Translations under genes and position numbers: made by a program
From: Jutongia huaianensis
Lineage (GTDB): Bacteria; Bacillota; Clostridia; Lachnospirales; Lachnospiraceae
DNA length: 64,000 bases
Reading direction: 5' to 3'
NCBI RefSeq assembly: GCF_014384985.1
Contig: NZ_JACRSX010000006.1
Location: 1-64,000 of the forward strand
Notes under the pieces: model-generated
Databases searched by the model: none
Seen by the model: the letters and a program-made list of their open reading frames with translations, nothing else
What the model was told of the DNA's origin: nothing
Shown here: piece by piece, positions 26,434-33,509 of the stretch
Layout: every line of letters starts with the position of its first letter
Position numbering within the stretch: the first letter of the stretch is position 1

Positions 26434-26937
26434 TTATTTTCTGCCACAACAGAACTTATACTTCTTACCACTGCCACATGGACAAGGATCGTTTCTGCCA
26501 ACCTTCTTTTCCTTTACGATGGTGCCGGATTTCTTCTGCTCCATATAAAGCTCTTTTCTGCGCTCCGGTGTCAGAAGCTCGTCCCATGCCGGAAGCTCAT
26601 ACAGCCAGTCGGCCTTTGCCTCAACCATATGGTAATAAAGCTGCTCCAGATCAATATCCAGGCTTACCTGTGTATTCTCATCCATATCCTCGATCGGATT
26701 TGGTGTCTTCAGACTCTCATTGATTCCATCCAGAAAACCAACCATGTACTTCAATTCCATGTTATATTTCTCAGCAAGCTCCTTCACAGTGCCGGAAACA
26801 ACCTCGCCCGGATTGGCCAAAAGCTGCTCATATACAGCCTTCTCTTCATTAAAATACTTTGCCCAGATTGCCTGGCCTGCCTTTGAATTAATATCTACGC
26901 CATATGCGTACTCTCTCCAGTCCTGCAGTAATGCCAT
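26434..26937 (-). CDS. SEC-C zinc-motif protein
   Basis: The 167-residue protein is mostly helical and ends in a textbook SEC-C motif, [20 protein letters not shown] (about 147-166). This zinc-binding knuckle is best known from SecA and is also found alone in many soluble proteins. The N-terminal part ([23 protein letters not shown]) matches a family of Firmicutes SEC-C proteins of unknown role. It is not SecA itself, since no ATPase domain is present. GAGAGG precedes ATG. Confidence 0.85.
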   Translation of the reverse strand: MALLQDWREYAYGVDINSKAGQAIWAKYFNEEKAVYEQLLANPGEVVSGTVKELAEKYNMELKYMVGFLDGINESLKTPNPIEDMDENTQVSLDIDLEQLYYHMVEAKADWLYELPAWDELLTPERRKELYMEQKKSGTIVKEKKVGRNDPCPCGSGKKYKFCCGRK

Positions 26938-26975
26938 TGTAAAAAACCTCTCTTTTTCTTAATTTGGTATCTTTT

Positions 26976-27004
26976 ATGATATCATTTGACGGAATATGTG
27001 TCAA
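26976..27004 (-). promoter_or_regulatory. Promoter of the SEC-C gene
   Basis: On the minus strand TTGACA (26999-27004) is 17 bp from TATCAT (26976-26981). Confidence 0.7.
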
Positions 27005-27009
27005 TCTGC

Positions 27010-27038
27010 TTGTCATACTTTTTGCTTGGTGTTAAAAT
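27010..27038 (+). promoter_or_regulatory. Promoter of the SGNH esterase gene
   Basis: TTGTCA (27010-27015) is 17 bp from TAAAAT (27033-27038). Its -35 lies only 5 bp from the divergent -35 of the SEC-C promoter. Confidence 0.6.
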
Positions 27039-27163
27039 GGAAATAAGTGGTTATGTATTCTTTTCTTTCACCTTTCAGAGTCTGCATATTTACTACAGTT
27101 CAGATATCTGAGTATCACATTAACCACTATAATTTTGAAGATTACTTTAGAATGGAGGACAAA

Positions 27164-28237
27164 ATGAATTTTTTGCCAACCGAAGATCACGTAAAAGTCA
27201 GCGGCAGAACAATTTATCGAGACAACGTACGTTACCTGGGATATTCTGCCACTTCTATATCCTTTTGTTTTACCGGCTGCAAAGCACAGGCAGTGATGAT
27301 CTCTGATCCCGCAGACTGGCCGGAGGAACAGCACGCCCGGGTCGGCATTTTTGTAAATGACAATCCGGAGCCGTCCAAACGAATCGAGCTCAAAGAATTA
27401 AGACAGACGATTGACCTTTACGAAGCAAAAACACCGGAAACCGTTACCATTACGATCATGAAGTACAGTGAGCCGGAATACGCCATCTGCGGTATCGAGG
27501 AGCTGATCATCGACACCGACACATTACTGGCACCTCCCGCTCCCAAAAACCGTAAGATCCAGATCATCGGTGATTCTATCACCTGTGGTTACGGCGTTGA
27601 GGGAAGTGCGTCAGATCTACTGCATGATACTGCCGTAGAAAATCCTACCAAATCCTACTCCGTCAAAACCGCCCGTGCTCTGGATGCAGATTTCGAAATC
27701 GTTGCCTGGAACGGCAAGGGCGTTATTTCCGCATATATCGGAGAGGGCGATCAGGCTGACGACTCCTGGCTGGTACCGATGCTGTATGAGTACACCGATG
27801 CCGGCTGCTGCCAGCAGTTCTTCCACGAACCACCGTCTATGTGGGAAAAATGGGATCACACCCGATTTGAACCGGATCTGATCACCGTATATCTTGGCAC
27901 CAATGATGCCAGCTATACCAAAAACTATCCGGAGCGCAAGAAAGCATTCAGTCTGGTATATCAGGGTTTCCTTCGCAATATTCATGCGAAGCACCCCCAG
28001 GCAAAGATCCTGTGTATGCTGGGTACTATGGATCAGACACTCTGCTCCACTGTTCAGCATGCCGTAAAGGAGTTTTCCAAGGCAAATGAGGATGTTTCCA
28101 TCAAATATCTGCAGCTTCCCTTGCAGGATGAGGAAAACGACGGTATCGGAACCTTCTGGCATCCGACCGAAGCCACCCATGAAAAAACTGCTCAGCTTGT
28201 AATTGCCGCAGCAAAAAAACTGATGGGATGGGAATAA
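27164..28237 (+). CDS. SGNH/GDSL esterase, carbohydrate esterase family 2-like
   Basis: The 357-residue protein has an N-terminal jelly-roll domain (about 1-120: GRTIYRDNVRYLGYSATSISF) and a C-terminal SGNH domain with GDSITCGYG (nucleophile S138), YLGTNDASY (the N block) and DGIGTFWHPT (D326, H333). This two-domain order is that of CE2 acetylesterases that remove acetyl groups from plant polysaccharides such as xylan or glucomannan. No signal peptide is seen from the chosen start, so it probably acts on imported oligosaccharides. The ATG at 27164 has GGAGG upstream. A frame open back to 27047 lacks one. Confidence 0.88.
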   Translation: MNFLPTEDHVKVSGRTIYRDNVRYLGYSATSISFCFTGCKAQAVMISDPADWPEEQHARVGIFVNDNPEPSKRIELKELRQTIDLYEAKTPETVTITIMKYSEPEYAICGIEELIIDTDTLLAPPAPKNRKIQIIGDSITCGYGVEGSASDLLHDTAVENPTKSYSVKTARALDADFEIVAWNGKGVISAYIGEGDQADDSWLVPMLYEYTDAGCCQQFFHEPPSMWEKWDHTRFEPDLITVYLGTNDASYTKNYPERKKAFSLVYQGFLRNIHAKHPQAKILCMLGTMDQTLCSTVQHAVKEFSKANEDVSIKYLQLPLQDEENDGIGTFWHPTEATHEKTAQLVIAAAKKLMGWE

Positions 28238-28250
28238 CGCAGAAGTTAAG

Positions 28251-28286
28251 AAACAGCACAGACCGATAAGGTCTGTGCTGTTTTTA
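28251..28286 (+). terminator. Terminator of the SGNH esterase gene, possibly bidirectional
   Basis: Perfect 14-bp arms (28251-28264 and 28270-28283) with a 5-nt loop are followed by a T-run. It also lies just beyond the end of the convergent ATPase gene. Confidence 0.9.
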
Positions 28287-28296
28287 GCAGCTTCTA

Positions 28297-29340
28297 TTAA
28301 AACATTCTCATTTTGATAAAATCTTCAAACCTTGGCAACGCCATAGAAATTTTTCCATACTTTCTCGTGTCGATCACGCCTTTTCGTTTCAGCCGCTCTC
28401 TGTACACGGAAAACTGCTCCGAGCTCATCTCCAGCTGTTCTCTGAGGTCTTTTACCTTGATTTCCCCACTTTCCGCCAGTTTCTGCATGATTTCTTTGTC
28501 TTTTTCCGACATTTCCGACCATATTTTACTATATACATATTCCTCAAGATATTGGTCATATTCCGGCAATATCTCCTGCACGGTCTTGGTATCCCGATGT
28601 TCCCAGTAAAGATATCCAAGCACCTGAAATGCAAACGGATATCCTCTCGTGAGTGCCGCCATTTTCCTTGCACTTTCTTTGTCTAACCGGAATATATCCA
28701 TATAATGCTGACACACTGCAGTCAGACTTAACGGCTCCAGAATAATTTTGGGTGCCCGATACAGAAAGGTCAACGACTTATCATTCTGCAATTCATATAT
28801 ATTTTCATACAGTCCTGTCATTAACAAAAAGATTGGATAGTCCTGCCGCATGAAAATCTGAAAAGCGCTCACAAATACTTTCATCTGTTCTGAGTATACC
28901 ACCTCATCAATTGTGATCAACAGCCTCATTCCCTGCTTCCGTATCTGATCCAGCATTTTCGCTACCATATCTTCTACATCCGTCACCGGCGCAGCATTTT
29001 CAATTGTAACCCCAAGACCGAATGCAGAAAAATCCAGTCTGGCTTTCAAAAAGCATTCATGCAGCTTCGGAACAGCATATAGCCTAGACGCAAGACTTTG
29101 CAGCAAATCTCGGGTCGCATTTAATTCGACAACAATCCAGTCATTTCGTTCGGAAAGAATCCCCGCAATGTTGGTCATCATCACCGTCTTTCCCGACCCC
29201 CGGACTCCTGTAACCATATATATCTGATTGGTTACGGGATCTGCCACATAATCTTCCACGATCTGATCTGTCTGCACAATTCTGGACACATATTGCAATG
29301 GTTTCTTTCCAAAGGTCAGAGTAAATGGATTATTATTCAC
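28297..29340 (-). CDS. AAA/STAND-type ATPase with winged-helix C-terminus
   Basis: The 347-residue protein has Walker A GVRGSGKT (45-52), Walker B LLITIDEV (near 140), LLMTGLYENIYEL (sensor 1 region, near 172) and a long helical lid (YMDIFRLDKESARKMAALTRGYPFAF split near 215-240). It ends in a winged-helix-like segment (MQKLAESGEIKVKDLREQL onward, about 285-347). This layout matches the archaeal-type/AAA_16 ATP-binding proteins common in Clostridia, which often regulate or accompany mobile or defence genes. No partner gene is seen. An unusual array of TTTATAAC sites lies upstream. The exact function is unknown. Confidence 0.75.
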   Translation of the reverse strand: MNNNPFTLTFGKKPLQYVSRIVQTDQIVEDYVADPVTNQIYMVTGVRGSGKTVMMTNIAGILSERNDWIVVELNATRDLLQSLASRLYAVPKLHECFLKARLDFSAFGLGVTIENAAPVTDVEDMVAKMLDQIRKQGMRLLITIDEVVYSEQMKVFVSAFQIFMRQDYPIFLLMTGLYENIYELQNDKSLTFLYRAPKIILEPLSLTAVCQHYMDIFRLDKESARKMAALTRGYPFAFQVLGYLYWEHRDTKTVQEILPEYDQYLEEYVYSKIWSEMSEKDKEIMQKLAESGEIKVKDLREQLEMSSEQFSVYRERLKRKGVIDTRKYGKISMALPRFEDFIKMRMF

Positions 29341-29397
29341 GACTAAGTCTCCTTTCTCTGCTTTTTAAAATGTATGAGATTATTGCAAATATATTCT

Positions 29398-29463
29398 TTT
29401 ATAACTTTCTATTTATTTTATAACCTTTTATAACTTTTATTGTATTTTATAACTTTTTATAAC
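29398..29463. repeat. Five TTTATAAC boxes at 19/10/19/10 bp spacing
   Basis: Exact copies of TTTATAAC start at 29398, 29417, 29427, 29446 and 29456. The spacings alternate between about one and two helical turns and give a 29-bp period. They lie 58-123 bp upstream of the ATPase start. They look like a cooperative binding array (operator or iteron) rather than random AT-rich sequence. Confidence 0.7.
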
Positions 29464-29696
29464 TTTTTGCAAGCGTCCAATCCTTATTTTGAAGACAGCC
29501 CGGATAGGCAAACACCGTATGATGCTGCCCTGAGAGCACTTGGAGAAGATGTTCTTAAAGTATTTCCGTTCAAGCCGGTTTAGCGCGATGAAGTCAATTT
29601 AACGCCTAAGCTGAATATTACGGTGCGGTAACACCGCAAATCCGGCAGGCGGGAAACCGCCTGTCCGGACTTCCGGAAACCAATTATTATGCGAGT
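29464..29696. other. Gene-remnant and hairpin region
   Basis: On the plus strand 29464-29583 reads in frame as a coding-like tail (SNPYFEDSPDRQ onward, ending FPFKPV and a TAG at 29581-29583) with no start codon or ribosome binding site, so it is probably the 3' end of a lost gene. I do not recognise it. A GC-rich hairpin with a GAAA loop follows (29641-29669). No intact gene is present. Confidence 0.4.
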
Positions 29697-29948
29697 TTAC
29701 TCGCGTAACGCTTTGTCCAGTCCATAGACTTCCCGCATTGAGATGTCATGCTCTACATCAATACTTGTGATGTTGACACGGTAGCTGTCATGAGCAATAC
29801 GGTCAATGATCGCATCTGCCAGAGGACTGGCATCTCCACCAAGCTGGTCGTACCATTCTTCAAAACCATACTGAGAACAAAAGATCGTGGAGGATTTCTT
29901 ACGTCTTCGATGCAGAAGTTCAAAAATGTCTTTTTGTTCGACTTGCAT
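29697..29948 (-). pseudogene. IS21-family IstB helper ATPase, C-terminal fragment
   Basis: The 83 residues match the end of IstB-like ATPases: FELLHRRRKKSSTIFCSQYGFEEWY, ADAIIDRIAHDSYRVNI and ISMREVYGL. The Walker A and Walker B portions are missing and an actin-like gene fragment joins directly upstream, so the gene is truncated. The matching IstA transposase is not in the window. It is a transposon relic. Confidence 0.75.
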
Positions 29949-30037
29949 CCATTCTCGAACACATAGTTCCTTGTTTTCACAAATTGAAAACCCAGATCTA
30001 CACCTACAATAACCATTTTATCATCTATCTGAATCAT
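29949..30037 (-). pseudogene. Actin-like plasmid-segregation (ParM/StbA) protein, N-terminal fragment
   Basis: After a good ribosome binding site (AGAGGAG) the frame reads about 30 residues, including VIVGVDLGFQFVKTRNYVF, the first phosphate-binding strand pattern of ParM-like actins (GxDxGxxxxKT). The sequence then switches to IstB in another frame near 29948. The rest of the gene is lost. The assignment rests on a short motif. Confidence 0.5.
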
Positions 30038-30267
30038 TTAATTTCTCCTCTCTGCATTTTCCACAGAAACCCTTTTTGCTTTTCTCCACATTCTTTTCTA
30101 CGCAACACTGCCCTCCTCCTCAACATGTCCCCCTTCATCTCGGTCATATCTTCTGCCAGTTCTGACTTAATGGTTTCGTCACTGGCGATTGCCCGCAGAC
30201 ACGCTGTTTTCAATGGTGCAAGCTTCAACACTTTCTTGATCGCTGTTTTCTTTGCCATAACCTCCAT
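30034..30267 (-). pseudogene. RecT-type recombinase, C-terminal fragment
   Basis: The 77 residues contain MAKKTAIKKVLKLAPLKT and AIASDETIKSELAEDMTE, a pattern typical of the C-terminal part of phage/plasmid RecT single-strand annealing proteins. The N-terminal two thirds are absent and an in-frame stop lies just upstream. The last 30 residues (LRRRAVLRRKECGEKQKGF) are not recognised. It overlaps the start of the actin-like fragment, as in a former operon. It is a remnant of an integrated element. Confidence 0.55.
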
Positions 30268-30376
30268 TGGTCAGCTTAAATAGTGCCTATACATCCTCTC
30301 TCCTCGTCCTTCCATTGCTACTGATGTCAAATCATTATTTTCCACTCTGTTTCGAAGACAAATCCAAAATCAAAAA

Positions 30377-30413
30377 AAGCTCCAAACCCTTATAAATAAA
30401 GGGTTTGAAGCTT
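30377..30413 (-). terminator. Long hairpin with U-run downstream of the tRNA-Leu locus
   Basis: 15-bp arms (30377-30391 and 30399-30413, one G-U type mismatch) and a 7-nt loop are followed on the minus strand by a run of seven T. It stops any transcription leaving the tRNA-Leu region. Confidence 0.8.
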
Positions 30414-30416
30414 ATT

Positions 30417-30430
30417 ATGCGGATGACAGG
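30417..30430. repeat. Duplicate of the tRNA-Leu 3' end (candidate att repeat)
   Basis: ATGCGGATGACAGG at 30417-30430 is identical to 30551-30564, which is the 3' end of the tRNA-Leu gene plus one base. Tyrosine integrases that use tRNA 3' ends leave exactly this kind of direct repeat. Mobile-gene remnants lie immediately to the left. Confidence 0.6.
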
Positions 30431-30517
30431 GTGCCAGACGTCCGGTGGACGTCTGCCCGGCACCGACCGGAGCGGCAGCGGAGACCTTGAATCCCAGGAT
30501 TCAAGGTCTCCATCCGC
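30418..30517 (-). other. 100-nt structured element closed by a copy of the tRNA-Leu acceptor stem
   Basis: On the minus strand it begins GCGGATG (30511-30517) and ends CATCCGC (30419-30425) plus A, the same 7-bp acceptor stem as the adjacent tRNA-Leu. Inside are a perfect 13-bp hairpin (arms near 30480-30492 and 30499-30511, sharing one base with the closing stem) and a second hairpin (arms AGACGTCC/GGACGTCT within GTGCC/GGCAC, near 30431-30463). No anticodon arm or T-loop sequence is recognisable, so it is not an ordinary tRNA. Confidence 0.5.
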
Positions 30518-30549
30518 AAAAAACCCCGGAACCTTCGTTCCGGGGTTTT
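30518..30549 (-). terminator. tRNA-Leu terminator
   Basis: A 12-bp stem (30520-30531 with 30538-30549) lies directly after the tRNA 3' end and is followed on the minus strand by T-rich sequence (30518-30523). Confidence 0.85.
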
Positions 30550-30551
30550 GA

Positions 30552-30633
30552 TGCGGATGACAGGACTTGAACCTGCACGCCTCGCGGCACAAGAACCTAA
30601 ATCTTGCATGTCTGCCAATTCCATCACATCCGC
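30552..30633 (-). tRNA. tRNA-Leu (anticodon UAG)
   Basis: An 82-nt cloverleaf on the minus strand: acceptor GCGGATG/CATCCGC with discriminator A, a D-arm with GGAATTGGCAGAC, anticodon stem CAAGA/TCTTG with loop TTTAGGT (anticodon TAG), a long class II variable arm (GTGCCGCGAGGCGT) and a T-arm with GGTTCAAGTCC. CCA is not encoded. It reads CUN codons. It has its own promoter and terminator. Confidence 0.95.
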
Positions 30634-30650
30634 AGCTATGAAATTATCTG

Positions 30651-30672
30651 CCGCTTCTACTCCGAAGCGGCA
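30651..30672. other. Hairpin in the tRNA-Leu leader
   Basis: Arms GCCGCTTC and GAAGCGGC enclose a 6-nt loop between the tRNA promoter and the tRNA. No T-run follows, so it is more likely a processing or anti-readthrough structure than a terminator. Confidence 0.55.
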
Positions 30673-30678
30673 ATAATT

Positions 30679-30707
30679 ATTCTAACATTTCCGAAAAATA
30701 TTGTCAA
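30679..30707 (-). promoter_or_regulatory. tRNA-Leu promoter
   Basis: On the minus strand TTGACA (30702-30707) is 17 bp from TAGAAT (30679-30684), about 45 bp upstream of the tRNA. Confidence 0.75.
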
Positions 30708-30713
30708 ACAACC

Positions 30714-31157
30714 TTATTTTCCCTGAAATGCCCAAAACTTATTGAGGATAAAGTTAATCGGTACACCGATGGCAGAATTGATCAGGGGTGCAATATATTT
30801 GGAAATGTGCAGTACATCGATCCATAAATAGGACAACACATTACTTAGTATAATTCCGGTAAATGCATATGAAAGATACATTTTAAACAGGGCTCCAAGC
30901 AATTCCTTCCAACCGGTACCTTCCATATCAAAAACCAGCTTGTTATTCCAATAAAAGGACCACAGAACACTTAAGATAAACGCTACCGTATTGGCGATAA
31001 CGTAGTCCCATCTCTGAAAGATCTGTGCCCGTCCCAGTACAAACAGCACGGCAACATTGATCACATAAGAAACCAGCGTATTGGTGACACCCACGATGCC
31101 AAATTTGATGAATTGGATCAGCAATTCCTTTTTCGTTTGTTTCTTTTCTTCTGCCAT
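30714..31157 (-). CDS. GtrA family membrane protein
   Basis: The 147-residue protein has four membrane helices with the GtrA pattern (QFIKFGIVGVTNTLVSYVIN near the start, IANTVAFILSVLWSFYWNNKLVF in the second half, and a C-terminal LNKFWAFQ). GtrA proteins help flip or use undecaprenyl-phosphate-linked monosaccharides made by GtrB-type transferases, and a GtrB-like gene lies at 33510-34478 in this operon. It is the last gene of the polysaccharide cluster. No clear terminator is seen before the tRNA promoter 5 bp downstream. Confidence 0.88.
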   Translation of the reverse strand: MAEEKKQTKKELLIQFIKFGIVGVTNTLVSYVINVAVLFVLGRAQIFQRWDYVIANTVAFILSVLWSFYWNNKLVFDMEGTGWKELLGALFKMYLSYAFTGIILSNVLSYLWIDVLHISKYIAPLINSAIGVPINFILNKFWAFQGK

Positions 31158-31172
31158 GTTTTCTCCCTCATA

Positions 31173-32747
31173 TTATCGTTTGTAAATACTGTCTGTCAGG
31201 AAATCTATTTCCATTTTTTCCTGCAGAGCAGAAATTTCTTTGGCAATCAGCTCATTACGCTCCTGCAGCTGCTCTGCCGTAAAGTCATATTCCAGGCCAC
31301 TGTTGACATAATTGCCGCGATTGGTAATATCGTAACCGTCTAAGCCTGCGATGGATACCTTCGCGATTCCCATATGCATCAGGAAGTGGAGACACATCAG
31401 TCCGGAGTTTTCCATAATCGCCGGCTCCTGGCATGAGTAGCTGGCAAAATTCAGCATATGATCATATTCCTTCGCCTCCCGGAGATTGGATGTAATGATC
31501 TTTTTCACCGGCTGATTTACTACATTTTTGTAGCGTCTCATATGGCATACAAAGACATAGTCACAGGAAACCTCCGTCGGAATGAAGTTGAGTCCGATCA
31601 CCACAGGCTTCTCCTTCTGAATAAATGCCTGCACCAGATCCTTTTGCTCCTCCAGGCTCTTTCCCGGTCCTATCAGCAAAATCTGTCTGCCTGCCAGCTC
31701 TTTTTCCAGCTGCTCCACGGATTCCCGGTCGTCCACATAATTCTCCTGATATTCTTTATAGATCTTTTCTGCTTTGTCCTTATTGTAAAGTGCCTTGTCC
31801 TCCTTTGGAATCGACTTTAAGATCTCATTGTATGATTTTACGGTCAGTGTTCCCTTGGAAGCAAAATAAATGGCATAATTCGGATGGCATCCATTAGCGG
31901 CAGAGAGATATAACGGCAGGGAATATCCCCAGAAATGCTCTCTGTAAATATCGTTCAGATATTCGTCAATGATCTCCAGCATCGGCTCAATGCGGTACTG
32001 CTTGTCAAAGTTTTCATTCATATATTCTGCAAAAAGCTCCAGATTAAGGTTTCCGGCTCCACGTCCCATACCAAATACACACGCATCCAGAATAATATCC
32101 CGGTGCAGATGCATCTCCGTAAAGGCTGACGCATTGCCCATGGCCTGCTGCATATTGTTGTGGGAATGATAACCCAGCATGATGTCCTCCCGCAGGTTGT
32201 GATCGGCAATCTGTGCCAGGCGGACAAAGTCTTTTTTCTTGATCAGTCCAAAGCTGTCCACAATATAAAAGGCACTGATGGGAAGCGCGTTAAATTGCTT
32301 GATCAGATCAATAAATTCGCTGTCCGAATAATTGTCGGTTCCTACTGCCTGTGCAAAAACTTCATAGCCCAGCTTCTGGAGTTTCTGAATATAATCGTAG
32401 GCTTCCTGAATCTTGCTTTTTTTGAAGATGACACGGAAAACATCAAAACCATCCTCGGTACGTTTTCCCAGCTTTTCCAACGGAATCGGCCGTCCCATAT
32501 CAATCATGCCGACATAATGAGTCCCCGGATTTTTCGGAGTGATCATCTTCCTCACGCTTTCATTTCCATCAAACAGGGAATAGTCCTCATCATAATCACA
32601 TTCCCGGACAAATCCGATCTCAAAATATTCGATGCCTGCCAGCACGATCTTCTTGCCAATATTAAAAATTGCCTCGCGCCCGAAATGCCAGTCATTGACA
32701 TAACCGCCATCCCGAAGCGTACAATCCAGTAAATTTATTTTACTCAT
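31173..32747 (-). CDS. HMGL/DmpG-type aldolase domain fused to a DUF115-like domain
   Basis: The 524-residue protein starts with a TIM-barrel HMGL domain: LLDCTLRDGGYVNDW (about 5-19, catalytic Arg and metal Asp), ending with the metal-ligand motif GYHSHNN (near 192) and GMGRGAGNLNLE (near 226). It resembles 4-hydroxy-2-oxovalerate aldolase, which splits its substrate into pyruvate and acetaldehyde. From about residue 350 a second domain begins (RQILLIGPGKSLEEQ, CDYVFVCHMRRYKNV) like the Rossmann-type DUF115/MptE fold found in glycan-modifying proteins. It sits between GtrA and a HAD phosphatase gene and near a ThDP enzyme. It may supply or add a short-chain acyl or keto branch to a sugar. 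AAGGAGG lies upstream of ATG. Confidence 0.75.
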   Translation of the reverse strand: MSKINLLDCTLRDGGYVNDWHFGREAIFNIGKKIVLAGIEYFEIGFVRECDYDEDYSLFDGNESVRKMITPKNPGTHYVGMIDMGRPIPLEKLGKRTEDGFDVFRVIFKKSKIQEAYDYIQKLQKLGYEVFAQAVGTDNYSDSEFIDLIKQFNALPISAFYIVDSFGLIKKKDFVRLAQIADHNLREDIMLGYHSHNNMQQAMGNASAFTEMHLHRDIILDACVFGMGRGAGNLNLELFAEYMNENFDKQYRIEPMLEIIDEYLNDIYREHFWGYSLPLYLSAANGCHPNYAIYFASKGTLTVKSYNEILKSIPKEDKALYNKDKAEKIYKEYQENYVDDRESVEQLEKELAGRQILLIGPGKSLEEQKDLVQAFIQKEKPVVIGLNFIPTEVSCDYVFVCHMRRYKNVVNQPVKKIITSNLREAKEYDHMLNFASYSCQEPAIMENSGLMCLHFLMHMGIAKVSIAGLDGYDITNRGNYVNSGLEYDFTAEQLQERNELIAKEISALQEKMEIDFLTDSIYKR

Positions 32748-32773
32748 GAAAAAGCCTCCTTTTTCTTCTGCTT

Positions 32774-33505
32774 TTACAGCAATTCACCAATTGCGTGAAT
32801 ACATTTTATGTCTTTATGATCTTCTTCGCCAATATACACAGCACTACTTCCGTAGTTTTGTGCCATGACGATATCGCTTTCGTAAGTATCTCCGACCACA
32901 ACTACTTCCTCCGGCCGCAGATCATTGTCTTTGCAGATGATCTCCATCAGAAGAGGATTTGGTTTTCCTACGGAATAATCCACTTCTCTTCCGAGACTTC
33001 CCTCCAAAGCTCCCACCATTGCACCACATCCCGGCATGCGCTTTGCGTTTTCTCCCGGATAATGACGCTCTTTGTTACAGGCAATAATTTTGTCTGCATG
33101 GAATGCCACCTGAAGGGCATCTGTCAGCTTCTGATAATCAAATGTCATATCATATCCAACGATCACAACCTCTGCCTGATCCGATACCGTAATATCAAGT
33201 TCCCCAAATTCTTCCTCCAGAGCCTTACTCCCCATAATATAAACGGTATGATAGCCCATCTGCTTCGCATAAAGAGCGGCTGCATATCCGGAGGTATATA
33301 CCTCGTCATAGCTGCATTTCAGCCCCATCCCGGTGAGCTTTTCCCATATCTGCTTTCTGGACTTGGTGGAATTATTGGTCATAAAGAAAATCTTTTTTCC
33401 TTCCTGACGATATTTGTTTACCACCCGGTCTGCCCCCGGAATGAGCTTGCTCCCATAATAAATGGTTCCATCCAGATCAAACAACACGGCTCTGATGTTA
33501 TCCAT
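32774..33505 (-). CDS. HAD-IIA family phosphatase
   Basis: The 243-residue protein has HAD motifs FDLDGTIYYG (about 8-17), MTNNST (near 43), a C2a-type cap, VGKPNPLL (near 181) and VVGDTYESDI (near 203). HAD-IIA relatives (NagD, phosphoglycolate phosphatase, AraL) dephosphorylate small sugar phosphates or nucleotides. In this cluster it may remove a phosphate from a sugar precursor. An upstream ATG at 33571 would overlap the neighbouring gene by 62 bp. The ATG at 33505 has AAAGGAA upstream and leaves a 4-bp gap, so it is preferred. Confidence 0.82.
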   Translation of the reverse strand: MDNIRAVLFDLDGTIYYGSKLIPGADRVVNKYRQEGKKIFFMTNNSTKSRKQIWEKLTGMGLKCSYDEVYTSGYAAALYAKQMGYHTVYIMGSKALEEEFGELDITVSDQAEVVIVGYDMTFDYQKLTDALQVAFHADKIIACNKERHYPGENAKRMPGCGAMVGALEGSLGREVDYSVGKPNPLLMEIICKDNDLRPEEVVVVGDTYESDIVMAQNYGSSAVYIGEEDHKDIKCIHAIGELL

Positions 33506-33509
33506 GGTA

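Noticed and set aside
30418..30517. A second functional tRNA gene
   Set aside because: Only the acceptor stem matches. There is no anticodon loop, no T-loop sequence and no D-arm, so it was kept as an unexplained structured element instead.
30335..30592. Minus-strand open frame across the tRNA-Leu and terminator region
   Set aside because: It translates tRNA and hairpin sequence and lacks a ribosome binding site.
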